Made by a program: the position numbers and the translations under genes. This document shows, piece by piece, positions 8,496 through 17,460 of a DNA stretch of 64,000 nt (its first letter is position 1; each line of letters starts with the position of its first letter). This DNA comes from SIG299 sp964632165 (GTDB lineage: Bacteria > Bacillota > Clostridia > Lachnospirales > Lachnospiraceae). Location: positions 77,724 through 141,723 of the forward strand of contig CAZWCZ010000001.1 of assembly GCA_964632165.1 (NCBI GenBank). Reading direction: 5' to 3'. The notes beneath the pieces were generated by a model, which ran no database searches, was not told the DNA's origin, and saw nothing but the letters and a program-made list of their open reading frames with translations.

Positions 8496-10451
8496 TTATC
8501 CTTCCAATGCCAGGAACTCATCTTCTGATAAAATCGGTATCCCAAGTTCCTTTGCCGCTTTATTCTTTGATGAAGATGACGCAGTATCATTATTGATCAG
8601 ATAATCTGTATTTTTGCTGACACTTCCGGAAACCTTTCCGCCTCTCTCCTCAATGTAAGCTTTTAACTCGTTTCTGTTTCTAAACCGGAGTACACTTCCT
8701 GTGATCACAAACGTCTTTCCTTCAAAAATCTTTTCCGCATCTGAGTTTTTCTGTTCCAGACGGATCTGTTCCAAAATATGTTCCAGCTGTTCCTGATTTT
8801 CCTTCTTTTTGAAATACTCTGCATATGCCTGTGCCATTATCTCCCCGATTCCATTGATCTGCATCAGTTCCTCTGCTGTTGCAGACCGTATCTTTTCTAT
8901 ATCACCCAAAAAGGCATTTGCGATCAGCTTTGCGGTTGCTACTCCGATCCCCGGAACCCCCAGAGCATATAAAAGACGTTCTGCCGATGCAGTTCTCGCT
9001 TTTTCAACGGAAGCAATCATATTCTCATAGGACTTTTCTCCAAATCCCTCCATCCTAAGAATTGTTTCTTTATGTTCTGACAGACGGAACAGATCTGCAG
9101 GCTCTTTTAATATTCCCGCGTTGATCCACTTTTCCATTGTTGCTTCCGACAATCCTTCCATATTCATGGCATCCCGGCTGACAAACAAGGTAAATGATTT
9201 TACCTTTTTTGCAAGACATTCTGTATTTGTGCAATATAAGACTTTTACATCACCTTCCGTAAAAATCTTTGTCGTCTGCCCGCATACGGGACATGCTTGC
9301 GGAGGTCGTATGGTTCCGCTTTTTGTAAGATTACGTGCGATCTGCGGAATGATCATGTTTGCCTTATACACTTCTATTTCATCACCGATTCCAAGCTGAA
9401 GACTTTCCATAATACTTACATTATGGATGCTCGCCCGTGCTACACTGGTTCCTTCCAGTTCAACCGGTGCAAAGACTGCCACCGGATTTATCAGTCCGGT
9501 TCTTGATGTGCTCCACTCCACCTCAAGTAATTTTGTTTTCGCAGTCTCGTCTTTCCACTTAAATGCGATCGAATCTCTCGGAAACTTTGCCGTTCTTCCA
9601 AGACTTGCCGAATATTCCAAATCATTGAAACTCAACACCAGGCCATCCGACGGAAAATCATTTTTTGCAACCTGATCGGAAAAATATTTCATCGCCTCGT
9701 CAATCGTCTGTGCCGTTACTTTTTTTTGTTCCACACAGGTAAACCCAAGCGAACTCACCCACTGCATCTGCTCACTCCTCGTTGCAAAAGTCATATCCGA
9801 AGCAGAGATCAGTGCAAATACATAAAAAAGTACGTTTCTCTTCGCTGTGATCTCATTATTCAACTGACGTACGCTGCCGCTGCATAAATTTCTCGGATTT
9901 TTATATTTTGCACTGACATCTTCGATCTCAGCATTAATACGTTCAAATTCAGAATATGTGATCACGGATTCCCCGCGCAGGACCAGTTCTCCCCGATAAG
10001 GGATCTTTACCGGAATATTCTTATATACTTTTGCATTGTTTGTGATGATCTCGCCAATTTCACCATTTCCTCTTGTGACCGCCTTGACCAGCTTCCCGTC
10101 CCGGTACGTAAGGACATTGGTCAACCCGTCCATCTTCCAGGAAAGCACCCCTTCTTTTCCCCCAAGGAATGCTTTCAGTGCTTCTTTATCTTTTGTTTTA
10201 TCAAGGGACAGCATTGGAGCTACGTGACGCTCTTTCGGAAGTTCACTCAATACCTCATATCCGACATTGACCGTCGGGCTCTGTGCCATTACGTATCCGG
10301 TCTCTTCTTCCAATGCAAGCAGTTCATCATACAAGGCATCATACTCATAATTGCTCATGATCTCCTCATTTCCCTGCTCATAAACATATCTTGCCCTATT
10401 TAACAGTTCGACCAGTTCTTTGATCCGTTCTTTTTTTGTCTGATCCTCCAT
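8496..10451 (-). CDS. ligA: NAD-dependent DNA ligase
   Basis: 651 residues, normal length for LigA, which seals nicks in replication and repair using NAD+. In order: Ia domain (NRARYVYEQ, YEYDALYDEL), nucleotidyltransferase core with the adenylated lysine in SWKMDGL (Lys106 from the chosen start), OB fold, a zinc finger (CPVCG then CTNTEC), helix-hairpin-helix repeats, and a BRCT domain at the C-terminus (GKTFVITGSV). The start at ATG 10451 has GGAGAG 6 nt upstream; an earlier in-frame ATG at 10478 lacks a good site. It overlaps the 3' end of rluF by 56 bp. The sequence is rather divergent from textbook LigA (KMDGLT instead of K-I/L-DGLA), so a second ligA elsewhere is possible. Confidence 0.92.
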   Translation of the reverse strand: MEDQTKKERIKELVELLNRARYVYEQGNEEIMSNYEYDALYDELLALEEETGYVMAQSPTVNVGYEVLSELPKERHVAPMLSLDKTKDKEALKAFLGGKEGVLSWKMDGLTNVLTYRDGKLVKAVTRGNGEIGEIITNNAKVYKNIPVKIPYRGELVLRGESVITYSEFERINAEIEDVSAKYKNPRNLCSGSVRQLNNEITAKRNVLFYVFALISASDMTFATRSEQMQWVSSLGFTCVEQKKVTAQTIDEAMKYFSDQVAKNDFPSDGLVLSFNDLEYSASLGRTAKFPRDSIAFKWKDETAKTKLLEVEWSTSRTGLINPVAVFAPVELEGTSVARASIHNVSIMESLQLGIGDEIEVYKANMIIPQIARNLTKSGTIRPPQACPVCGQTTKIFTEGDVKVLYCTNTECLAKKVKSFTLFVSRDAMNMEGLSEATMEKWINAGILKEPADLFRLSEHKETILRMEGFGEKSYENMIASVEKARTASAERLLYALGVPGIGVATAKLIANAFLGDIEKIRSATAEELMQINGIGEIMAQAYAEYFKKKENQEQLEHILEQIRLEQKNSDAEKIFEGKTFVITGSVLRFRNRNELKAYIEERGGKVSGSVSKNTDYLINNDTASSSSKNKAAKELGIPILSEDEFLALEG

Positions 10452-11274
10452 TTTTTTCTCTCCGTCCTGCTTCTCCATTTTTCTTTTCCCGCTCTATCTT
10501 TTTCTGTTCTGCCACCGGAAGTCCGCTCGAATGCCTTAATACGTCTTTTAGCCGGGTAAGTTCTGATTCTGTCAGATTACGGTATGTTCCAGGCAAAAGA
10601 TGCCCCAGCTGAATATGCATGATCCGTGTTCTCTTTAAGCTGAGCACACGATATCCGAAATATTCGCACATCCTTCGTATCTGCCGGTTCAGCCCCTGTG
10701 TCAGGATAATGGTAAAACTGTACTTTCCGGTCTGTTTTATGACACAAGGTTTCGTTATGGTGTCTAAAATCGGCACTCCTTCTGACATTCCTTTCAAAAA
10801 CTCTGCCGTAAGCGGACGGTTTACCGTTACCTGATATTCCTTTTCATGCCGGTTTCCCGCCCTCAGTATCTTATTTACAATGTCACCGTCATTGGTCAGG
10901 AGCAAAAGTCCTTCGGAATCTTTGTCAAGACGTCCGATCGGATAAATCCTTTCCGGATACTGTATATAATCGATCACATTATCCTTTTCACGCCGTGTAT
11001 CTGTTGTACAGACAATTCCAACCGGCTTATAAAAGGCGATCAGCACCTGCTTTTCCTGCTTTTCCACAATCTTTCCCCGGTATACTACCGTCTGCCCCGG
11101 CATAACACGGCTCCCCGTTTCTGCAGTAACACCATCAATCTGCACCTTTCCCGATGCGATGATGACATCTGCCTCTCTTCTGGAACATATTCCTGCATCG
11201 CTTAAATATTTATTAATACGCACGCCGTTCTGTGCCTGTCCTTCTACTTCGAATTTTTTTCTGTTTGCCGCCAT
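10396..11274 (-). CDS. rluF: 23S rRNA pseudouridine synthase (RluF-like)
   Basis: 292 residues with an N-terminal S4 RNA-binding domain (RINKYLSDAGICSRREAD) and a pseudouridine synthase catalytic domain. The catalytic Asp lies in GRLDKDSEGLLLLTNDGD, and the family signature RQIRRMCEYFGY follows. The block HEKEYQVTVNRPL and ILRAGN fit RluF (E. coli U2604) better than RluB/RsuA. The last 50 residues are a Lys/Arg/Glu-rich tail that overlaps the start of ligA, so part of it may be dispensable. First gene of the leftward set rluF-ligA-metA. Confidence 0.88.
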   Translation of the reverse strand: MAANRKKFEVEGQAQNGVRINKYLSDAGICSRREADVIIASGKVQIDGVTAETGSRVMPGQTVVYRGKIVEKQEKQVLIAFYKPVGIVCTTDTRREKDNVIDYIQYPERIYPIGRLDKDSEGLLLLTNDGDIVNKILRAGNRHEKEYQVTVNRPLTAEFLKGMSEGVPILDTITKPCVIKQTGKYSFTIILTQGLNRQIRRMCEYFGYRVLSLKRTRIMHIQLGHLLPGTYRNLTESELTRLKDVLRHSSGLPVAEQKKIEREKKNGEAGRREKNGGSDKKRTDQRTGRTVK

Positions 11275-11353
11275 GGTCTGCTCCTTATCTCATACTCTGA
11301 ACCTATTATAACACAATCATAATAATATTTTACATTTTTGTAAAGATAAGTTC

Positions 11354-11382
11354 TTGAATTTTTTATCAGAATCATTTATAAT
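11354..11382 (+). promoter_or_regulatory. tRNA promoter
   Basis: TTGAAT, exactly 17 bp, TATAAT. The -10 box ends 11 bp before the tRNA 5' end, as usual for a single tRNA gene. Confidence 0.85.
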
Positions 11383-11393
11383 ACATTCTGTAC

Positions 11394-11466
11394 GTTACTG
11401 TAACTCAGGGGATAGAGTGCTTGCCTCCGAAGCAAGTGGTCGCTGGTTCAATTCCAGTCAGTAACG
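11394..11466 (+). tRNA. tRNA-Arg (anticodon CCG)
   Basis: 73 nt without encoded CCA. The acceptor stem GTTACTG/CAGTAAC is perfect; the D arm is ACTC/GAGT; the anticodon stem CTTGC/GCAAG encloses CTCCGAA, giving anticodon CCG (codon CGG). The variable loop is 5 nt, and the T arm GCTGG/CCAGT has a TTCAATT loop and one G-T pair. It stands alone between its own promoter and terminator. Confidence 0.95.
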
Positions 11467-11490
11467 CTCTCCGGTCAGTCCGGATATCAG

Positions 11491-11520
11491 ATTCCTTCAG
11501 CATATGCTGAAGGAATTTTT
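11491..11520 (+). terminator. tRNA terminator
   Basis: Perfect 26-nt palindrome (ATTCCTTCAGCAT and its complement) followed by a T-run, 25 nt past the tRNA 3' end. Confidence 0.85.
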
Positions 11521-11565
11521 CCCAAAAAACACAAGATTCCCGTTGATACACTTTTGGAGAATGTT

Positions 11566-12597
11566 ATGCATTTTAAAAACACCAAGTTCCTAATCTATAT
11601 CTGTTCTGCCATTATGCTGCTTGGTCTTGCTTTAGTTTCATTTGATCCTTTGCAGCAGGGAAAAAATGCCCCGGCAGATGTTAACCTTCCTACCGGCTCT
11701 CCTGATGGTAACATATCAGGTACGGCTGCTCCTACTTCTACTTCCGTTCCTACTCCGACATTTACGCCAACGCCGACACCTTCTGTTGCACAAAGAAACG
11801 CTGCACTTCCGTTGATACCTGCATCGGAAGAAGACGATTTTCTTTTACTGGATGCAATACATCGTCATATGTCCGGACGTTACGAATCCGATTCTGAAGT
11901 AAAATCCATCAGCGAACTTACCTGCTACTATAAAGACGGCATATCCTACGATGCCATCGTCTATGTCTGTTACGATATCCTTTATACGGACAGTACCGTT
12001 CCGGTTCCCACAGTGGATGTCCTCTTTCTTACACGCGATAGTGATTCTTACCATGTTGAGGAGGAAACTACGGATGATGATGTTTTGGATGCCCTGTTTC
12101 TTTCCCGTGCCGAAGGTGATGTTTTGGCATTATATATCAAAGAAACCATTCACCGTTATATGAATGCCAAACTGACCGGTGATGAGACCATCTTATCCTC
12201 ACTTGTCACAGACAGTTCTTATCTGGACTATGACGACATCAGGAAAAAGAACGAATTCATTGAACAATATGTCAATTTAGATTTCATCATTCGGGAATGT
12301 CCGGATGATATCACCGAATTTGACTATATCGTTTATGTTATAAATGATGTGGATATCATCAATGTCAACGTACACGCTCCCGGACTGGATGAACTGATCA
12401 TCCGCATGGACGAAGAAAATTATCCTAAGATTTTCCTTGGAGTTACCTCTTCTGCTGCCGATGCCTTCCGTGAACAGTCCCGACAGCAAAGCGACTACCA
12501 GGCCGCTTTGGAAGATGTAGTGGCACGCTTATCCGCCGCCATGATAGAAGATCCGGCTTTATTGGAATTTGTAGAAAAGCTGACCGGCATTGAATAA
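11566..12597 (+). CDS. membrane-anchored extracellular protein with Pro/Thr stalk
   Basis: 343 residues: a short basic start, one membrane span (about residues 8-25, uncleaved anchor or signal peptide), and a Pro/Thr/Ser-rich linker at about 45-75 with TPTPT-type repeats that would act as a cell-wall-spanning stalk. The acidic extracellular part has two similar halves: AIHRHMSGRYESD...DYDAIVYVCYDI and TIHRYMNAKLTGD...EFDYIVYVINDV, suggesting an internal duplication of about 120 residues. The start ATG 11566 has GGAGA 5 nt upstream. It begins just after the tRNA terminator with no clear promoter of its own. Function not recognised. Confidence 0.7.
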   Translation: MHFKNTKFLIYICSAIMLLGLALVSFDPLQQGKNAPADVNLPTGSPDGNISGTAAPTSTSVPTPTFTPTPTPSVAQRNAALPLIPASEEDDFLLLDAIHRHMSGRYESDSEVKSISELTCYYKDGISYDAIVYVCYDILYTDSTVPVPTVDVLFLTRDSDSYHVEEETTDDDVLDALFLSRAEGDVLALYIKETIHRYMNAKLTGDETILSSLVTDSSYLDYDDIRKKNEFIEQYVNLDFIIRECPDDITEFDYIVYVINDVDIINVNVHAPGLDELIIRMDEENYPKIFLGVTSSAADAFREQSRQQSDYQAALEDVVARLSAAMIEDPALLEFVEKLTGIE

Positions 12598-12600
12598 GGA

Positions 12601-12629
12601 AGAGTAGTCAACCGACTACTCTTTTTTTT
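12601..12629 (+). terminator. terminator of the stalk protein gene
   Basis: 9-bp stem AGAGTAGTC/GACTACTCT with a 4-nt loop and an 8-T run, a few bases after the stop at 12597. Confidence 0.88.
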
Positions 12630-12651
12630 GTAGTTTGTATGTATACTATCA

Positions 12652-13560
12652 TCAGGCCACTCTTCGTACTGCGTGCACTCTTCTGTCATAATAATATACG
12701 CTGTCTGTCAGCACTTCCGTTGCTGCAACCTGCGTTGCATTTACCTCTCTTACCATACCTGCACAGATTTCTGCTGTCATTATCCCATCATCCGGCAGAA
12801 GCAGCACTTCATGCACACTGCTCGGTAAAATAAAGAAATTGCACTCCTTAGTCTGTGCAAACTGTTCCAATTTTTCTTCAAACATAAGAGAAACCGCTCC
12901 ATACATTCCCTTGCTGTTGCTAAGCACATAAAGATAATTCTTTCCATTCCTTTCTACGGAAACTTCATATTGCTTTTCCAGCTTTCTGATTACATCATCC
13001 ATTCCCTGTAACACCGCCGGAAGTTTCCTTCTTGTATTGTCCATGGCCGTTTCATGAAGTTCTTCTTTTGTAATTCCAAACATCTCAAGATGTTCCAGCC
13101 GGATCAGCATGGCACCGCTTGCCTCTTCCGAAACCTGTACTACATAATAATATACCACTGCCATGTCAAGGTATTCTTCATAAGGAAGTTCCCTCAGCAG
13201 CTCTGCATTTTTCTCTCTTCCGATCAGACGTGCAAAAACATTTTCCTTAAAAGCTGTCCATTCAAACTGCAGCATCTGCGGAATCCTCTTTGTTTTTTCC
13301 TTTTCCTGCTCATAGGCACATAAAATGTTCTCTGCGATCTCATCTATCCCTTCTTTTCCCTGGTACCATTTTTTAAACTGTTCATAAAGATAAAAATTCG
13401 GTGCTGCCGGTTCCTCTTCTTTTTTTAATAAGATCCCGCTCATCCTGACACCGTTATTCCTCGTGGTAGTGTAAATTTCCGCCTTGAGATTTTCCTGCGT
13501 CATTTCCTCTATTTTCTTTACACACAGGGAAAGAAACTCCATATAATTTTTTTCTTCCAA
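12652..13560 (-). CDS. DUF5688 family protein
   Basis: About 302 residues, soluble and charged. The order of blocks (N-terminal FLSLCVKKIEEMT, NNGVRMSGILL, then YYYVVQVSEEASGAMLI, a DNTRRKLP block and the C-terminal LSNSKGMYGAVSL, FILPSSVHEVLLLP) matches the DUF5688 proteins common in Lachnospiraceae, for which no function is established. I choose the TTG at 13560 because GAGGGG lies 5 nt upstream; the longer ATG-less extension to 13635 has no ribosome site. It is a single gene between two terminators. A domain of this family is sometimes found near phage or toxin-like genes, but nothing here supports such a role. Confidence 0.75.
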   Translation of the reverse strand: MEEKNYMEFLSLCVKKIEEMTQENLKAEIYTTTRNNGVRMSGILLKKEEEPAAPNFYLYEQFKKWYQGKEGIDEIAENILCAYEQEKEKTKRIPQMLQFEWTAFKENVFARLIGREKNAELLRELPYEEYLDMAVVYYYVVQVSEEASGAMLIRLEHLEMFGITKEELHETAMDNTRRKLPAVLQGMDDVIRKLEKQYEVSVERNGKNYLYVLSNSKGMYGAVSLMFEEKLEQFAQTKECNFFILPSSVHEVLLLPDDGIMTAEICAGMVREVNATQVAATEVLTDSVYYYDRRVHAVRRVA

Positions 13561-13666
13561 CGTATTCCCCTCTTTGAAAAAAAGCCGATGCCCCTGCCAT
13601 AGAGCCGGCAGAAAATAAGAAACTGTCTGAACCATAAGATTTCTTAGAAGCTGATTTCAGTATAAC

Positions 13667-13706
13667 AAAAAAAGGAAACTGTCTCAAGTGACAATTTCCT
13701 TTTTTC
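13667..13706 (-). terminator. terminator of nfnB
   Basis: On the minus strand a 16- to 17-bp A/T-ended stem with one mismatch (GGAAATTGTC / GACAGTTTCC core) is followed by a T7 run, about 40 nt after the nfnB stop. Confidence 0.8.
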
Positions 13707-13747
13707 TTTCCAAAATTCCATGCGTTTTTTTGTGCAACATGTACACC

Positions 13748-15133
13748 CTATCGGCTCAGATATTCATCAATTCCCTTTGCTGCTGCTCGTCCGGCTCCCA
13801 TGGCAAGAATTACAGTTGCTGCTCCTGTTACCGCATCCCCTCCTGCAAATACACCGTCTCTGGATGTCTGTCCGGTCATTTCCTGTGCAACAATACATTT
13901 CCTTCTGTCACATTCCAGGCCGTCCGTCGTGGACGTGATCAACGGGTTCGGTGTTGTGCCGAGTGACATGATCACGGTATCTACTTCCAAAGTAAACTCC
14001 GATCCCTGCTTTTCTACCGGTCTGCGTCTGCCTGACGCATCCGGTTCTCCAAGTTTCATCTCAATGCAGGTCATTCCTTTAACCCATCCGTTTTCATCCA
14101 CAAGGATTTCCGTCGGATTCGTTAAAAGCCGGAATATAACTCCTTCCTCTTTTGCATGATGTACTTCTTCTGCGCGTGCCGGAAGTTCCTCTTCGCTTCT
14201 TCGATACACAATATATGTTTCTGCCCCGAGACGAAGTGCCGTTCTCGCTGCGTCCATTGCAACATTTCCTCCGCCGACAACTGCCACCTTCTTTCCTCTG
14301 AAGATCGGGGTATCGTAATTGTCGTCAAATGCTTTCATAAGATTGTTCCTGGTAAGAAATTCATTGGCAGAAAAAACACCATTTGCATTTTCTCCCGGAA
14401 TCCCCATGAATTTCGGAAGTCCTGCCCCGGAACCGATAAATACGGCATCAAATCCTTCTTCTTCCATCAACTGGTCTATCGTTGTGGATTTCCCTATGAT
14501 CACGTTGGTCTCTATACGGACACCCAAAGCTTTTACATTTTCAATTTCGCCTTTTACTACAGTATTCTTCGGCAGACGGAATTCCGGGATTCCATATACC
14601 AGAACTCCTCCCGGCTCATGAAGTGCTTCAAAAACAGTTACCTCATATCCCATTTTTGCCAGATCGCCGGCGCAGGTAAGCCCTGCCGGACCCGAACCGA
14701 TCACTGCAACTTTTTTCCCTTTCTTTTCTTCCGTCACTTTCGGTTTCATCCCATGTTCTCTTGCATAATCCGCAACAAACCGTTCCAGCTTACCAATGGA
14801 TACTGCTTCTCCCTTGATCCCACGTACACATTTTGCTTCACACTGTGATTCCTGTGGACAGACTCTTCCACAGACAGCCGGGAGTGCCGAATAACGGCTG
14901 ATCACCTGATATGCCCCTTCTATATTGCGGTTTTGTACTTCGCGGATAAATCCCGGAATGTCAATATTTACCGGACATCCCTTCTGACATTGCGGATTTT
15001 TGCACGTTAAGCAGCGTTCTGCCTCCATTACTGCTTCTTCCATCTGATATCCAAGACACACCTCATCAAAGTTTGTGGCTCTTATCTTCGCATCCTGCTC
15101 CTGAACAGGCACTCTATGTAATACATCCGTCAT
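13748..15133 (-). CDS. nfnB: NfnB subunit of electron-bifurcating transhydrogenase (GltD-like)
   Basis: 461 residues, GltD/NfnB family. The N-terminus holds eight cysteines for two [4Fe-4S] clusters: Cys41, 44, 49, 53 (CLTCKNPQCQKGC) and Cys88, 92, 98, 102. Then come the FAD site GSGPAGL (about residue 146) and the NAD(P) site GGGNVAMDAART (about 287). With the adjacent NfnA-like subunit this forms the NADH-dependent ferredoxin:NADP+ oxidoreductase, which couples reduced ferredoxin and NADH to NADPH formation in anaerobes. Alone it could be read as a glutamate synthase small subunit, but no gltB is present and the NfnA partner sits 27 bp upstream in the same direction. Confidence 0.9.
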   Translation of the reverse strand: MTDVLHRVPVQEQDAKIRATNFDEVCLGYQMEEAVMEAERCLTCKNPQCQKGCPVNIDIPGFIREVQNRNIEGAYQVISRYSALPAVCGRVCPQESQCEAKCVRGIKGEAVSIGKLERFVADYAREHGMKPKVTEEKKGKKVAVIGSGPAGLTCAGDLAKMGYEVTVFEALHEPGGVLVYGIPEFRLPKNTVVKGEIENVKALGVRIETNVIIGKSTTIDQLMEEEGFDAVFIGSGAGLPKFMGIPGENANGVFSANEFLTRNNLMKAFDDNYDTPIFRGKKVAVVGGGNVAMDAARTALRLGAETYIVYRRSEEELPARAEEVHHAKEEGVIFRLLTNPTEILVDENGWVKGMTCIEMKLGEPDASGRRRPVEKQGSEFTLEVDTVIMSLGTTPNPLITSTTDGLECDRRKCIVAQEMTGQTSRDGVFAGGDAVTGAATVILAMGAGRAAAKGIDEYLSR

Positions 15134-15160
15134 GTTGTTTCTCCTTTCGCGTTTCCGTTC

Positions 15161-16042
15161 TTACCCTTCGCAATGACCGCAGCCGCCATGGTGCGTTGCA
15201 CCTTCTCTGGCACGTAATACTGCCCGTCCTTCTTCTGTCTTATAGAGCTGCTGTCGTTTCATTGCCTCGTCAAAATCCACCAGATGTCCGTCAAATTCCG
15301 GTCCGTCTACGCAGGCAAATTTAATTTCATTGCCCACTGTCAGCCTGCATGCCCCACACATTCCGGTTCCGTCTACCATGATCGGATTCATACTGACTAC
15401 CGTTTCTATACCAAGCTCTTTTGTCAGAAGACACACAAATTTCATCATCACAAGCGGTCCGATCGCTACAATGTGACGATATTCATTTCCCGCTGCGATC
15501 AATTCCTTTAAACAGTCATTGACATTTCCTTTTCGCCCGTAAGAACCATCGTCTGTCGTTACATAAACATGGGCAGCCACCTGCTTCATCTCTTCTTCCA
15601 GAATGACCAGGTCTTTTGTCCGTGCACCAATAATAACGTCTGCGTCTACTCCTTGTTCATGCAGCCATTTTACCTGCGGATATACCGGAGCTGTCCCTAC
15701 TCCGCCTGCGATAAACAGTATTTTTTTCTTTCTTAATTCCCCGGCACTTTCATCGATCAGTTCCGTCCGGCATCCGAGCGGTCCGGCAAAATCGCGGAAA
15801 CTGTCTCCTTCCTCATATTCCGCCATCTGCTTTGTAGAAGCCCCAACCGTCTGAAAAACAATAGTTACCGTGCCTGCTTCTCTGTCGTAATCACATATCG
15901 TAAGAGGAATACGTTCTCCTCTTTCATCCGTTTTTACAATAACAAACTGTCCCGGATAACAATGCTTTGCCGTGCGAGGTGCTTTGACATCCATTAACAC
16001 AATATTTTCCGAGAGCCTTGTCTTTTTTATAATCTCATACAT
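15161..16042 (-). CDS. nfnA: NfnA subunit (FAD/NAD-binding, 2Fe-2S)
   Basis: 293 residues of the sulfide/dihydroorotate-dehydrogenase-like FAD/NAD(H) family. FAD-binding strand RIPLTICDYD, NAD-binding GGVGTAPVYPQ, and the 2Fe-2S ligands in GTGMCGACRLTVG plus a later Cys in KFACVDGPEFDGH. It is the NADH-oxidising partner of NfnB. The last dozen residues, THHGGCGHCEG, are a His/Cys-rich tail that could bind a metal; I do not know whether it matters. First gene of the two-gene operon. DHODH electron-transfer subunit PyrK is the alternative, but no pyrD is adjacent. Confidence 0.88.
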   Translation of the reverse strand: MYEIIKKTRLSENIVLMDVKAPRTAKHCYPGQFVIVKTDERGERIPLTICDYDREAGTVTIVFQTVGASTKQMAEYEEGDSFRDFAGPLGCRTELIDESAGELRKKKILFIAGGVGTAPVYPQVKWLHEQGVDADVIIGARTKDLVILEEEMKQVAAHVYVTTDDGSYGRKGNVNDCLKELIAAGNEYRHIVAIGPLVMMKFVCLLTKELGIETVVSMNPIMVDGTGMCGACRLTVGNEIKFACVDGPEFDGHLVDFDEAMKRQQLYKTEEGRAVLRAREGATHHGGCGHCEG

Positions 16043-16191
16043 ATTTATTCCATCCTTTTTTCTAATTAGTTATCATCCTCGATCAATTTAAAAATTCTAC
16101 CACTTCACTAAAAAAAAGTCCAGTGCATTTCTCTATTTCCGGGTTGTTTAGAAAAAATCAAAGAAATATTTCTTAAAACAGCAGAAAACGC

Positions 16192-16220
16192 TTTACTTTA
16201 CCTCGTTGTAGTGATACAAT
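16192..16220 (+). promoter_or_regulatory. promoter of the YerC-like regulator
   Basis: TTTACT, 17-bp spacer, TACAAT preceded by TGA, then AAAGGAGA before ATG 16250. The rest of the 207-bp gap to nfnA is AT-rich with no gene seen. Confidence 0.7.
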
Positions 16221-16249
16221 AATGATGTACGTAGAAAGGAGATTCTACC

Positions 16250-16567
16250 ATGAACAAAAAAATTAAAACCCCGGCGGTTGACTACTTATTTGATGCCATC
16301 CTGAGTTTAAAGGATAAAGACGAATGCTATGCTTTCTTTGATGATATCTGCACAGTAAACGAGTTACTTTCCTTATCCCAGAGATTTGAAGTTGCAGCGA
16401 TGCTCCATTCTCACAAAACTTATTTGGAGATTGCAGATAAGACCGGTGCTTCTACTGCTACCATCAGCCGCGTAAATCGTTCCTTAAATTATGGAAATGA
16501 TGGTTATGATATCGTATTTGAGCGTATCGATGCACTTCCGTCAGACCATCACGAAAAGCAAGATTAA
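16250..16567 (+). CDS. YerC/YecD-type TrpR-like DNA-binding protein
   Basis: 105 residues. The TrpR-fold helix-turn-helix is clear: FDDICTVNELLSLSQRFEVA, then LEIADKTGASTATISRVNRSLNYG. This matches the YerC/YecD subfamily of TrpR-related proteins in Firmicutes, cytoplasmic and probably a transcription factor; the ligand and targets are not known. It has its own promoter and terminator, so it is monocistronic. In many Firmicutes yerC lies next to pcrA; here only DUF1836 separates them, which supports the call. Confidence 0.88.
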   Translation: MNKKIKTPAVDYLFDAILSLKDKDECYAFFDDICTVNELLSLSQRFEVAAMLHSHKTYLEIADKTGASTATISRVNRSLNYGNDGYDIVFERIDALPSDHHEKQD

Positions 16568-16574
16568 TCTATCA

Positions 16575-16608
16575 GGGATGCAGCAAAAACTGCATCCCAT
16601 TCTTTTTA
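16575..16608 (+). terminator. terminator of the YerC-like gene
   Basis: 9-bp stem GGGATGCAG/CTGCATCCC, 6-nt loop, then ATTCTTTTT; starts 8 nt after the stop. Confidence 0.85.
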
Positions 16609-16614
16609 TCATAA

Positions 16615-17265
16615 TTACTTCTTTTCTTTTCCGGTATCTTTTTCCTTTTTGCTCTCTTTTTCTTCCTCCGGTACCGGTGTGAACTTTTCATCAATCAGCC
16701 GTTCCAACATCTGGCGTTTTGTATATATATCATAACTTAACAGACATGCATACATAAAGTTGCGCAAATATTCCTGCTGTTCTTCATTTTCCACCTGAGT
16801 AAATGCCCTCTCTGAAAATTCTGCTTTATGCATCATATCTTTCGTCACATAGGAGGCCTGTGCCTGCTCCATCTCAAATACTTCTTCGTAGATTTTTTCC
16901 AGAGTAACTTCGCCCTTTCCCGAAAAAAACAATTCCGTCAGAGGATGAAGCAATGCCTGTATGTCCGTGATCGATAAGATATTTTTCAGATAATAGATAA
17001 AGATCAGTAGCAGCATATGGTCTTTTGAATATTTTTTCTTGACCGGAGACGGAAGAAGATTGTTCTTTGTATAGTTATTGATCATCGTTTTTGTCAACAG
17101 TTTGTCTTCACTGTAACGCTTGGTACTCTCCAAATGCTGATCCATAAACGTAGTAACCTGATCCATATATAGATCAATATTCGGAACCTCCTGCGGATTA
17201 ATATATGAAATCCCTTTCAGATCTTCCATCAGTTTTTTTAACATTTCCCTGCGATCTTTTTCCAT
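16615..17265 (-). CDS. DUF1836 domain protein
   Basis: 216 residues from ATG 17265, which has GAGAGGG 7 nt upstream (a longer frame to 17307 has no such site). The central part, LLTKTMINNYTKNNLLPSPV, then YSKDHMLLLIFIYYLKNILS, is the DUF1836 signature. It resembles a MerR-like winged helix-turn-helix in which the 'INNYTKN.LLP' segment reads DNA, so a transcription regulator is plausible but not shown. The C-terminal 20 residues are a Lys/Glu-rich tail. It is divergent from pcrA. Confidence 0.78.
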   Translation of the reverse strand: MEKDRREMLKKLMEDLKGISYINPQEVPNIDLYMDQVTTFMDQHLESTKRYSEDKLLTKTMINNYTKNNLLPSPVKKKYSKDHMLLLIFIYYLKNILSITDIQALLHPLTELFFSGKGEVTLEKIYEEVFEMEQAQASYVTKDMMHKAEFSERAFTQVENEEQQEYLRNFMYACLLSYDIYTKRQMLERLIDEKFTPVPEEEKESKKEKDTGKEKK

Positions 17266-17388
17266 TTCAAGCCCTCTCTTTTGTGCCCGGTACTTTGCAC
17301 AATTCATTTTTACTACTTCATTATATAGTATTAAAAACCATATGACAAGTATCTTTTATCCCGTTTTACAAATTATTTTGGATAGTAC

Positions 17389-17417
17389 TTTTCATTTCTA
17401 CCGCTTTATGATAAAAT
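17389..17417 (+). promoter_or_regulatory. probable pcrA promoter
   Basis: TTTTCA, 17 bp, TAAAAT, about 45 bp before the pcrA start. The -35 is weak. Confidence 0.45.
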
Positions 17418-17460
17418 AGAACTGACATTCGAACAATCAAGCATAAGGAGACCTATTCCC

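Noticed and set aside
13748..15133. Glutamate synthase small subunit
   Set aside because: No large subunit gene is near, and the NfnA partner directly upstream fits the transhydrogenase instead.
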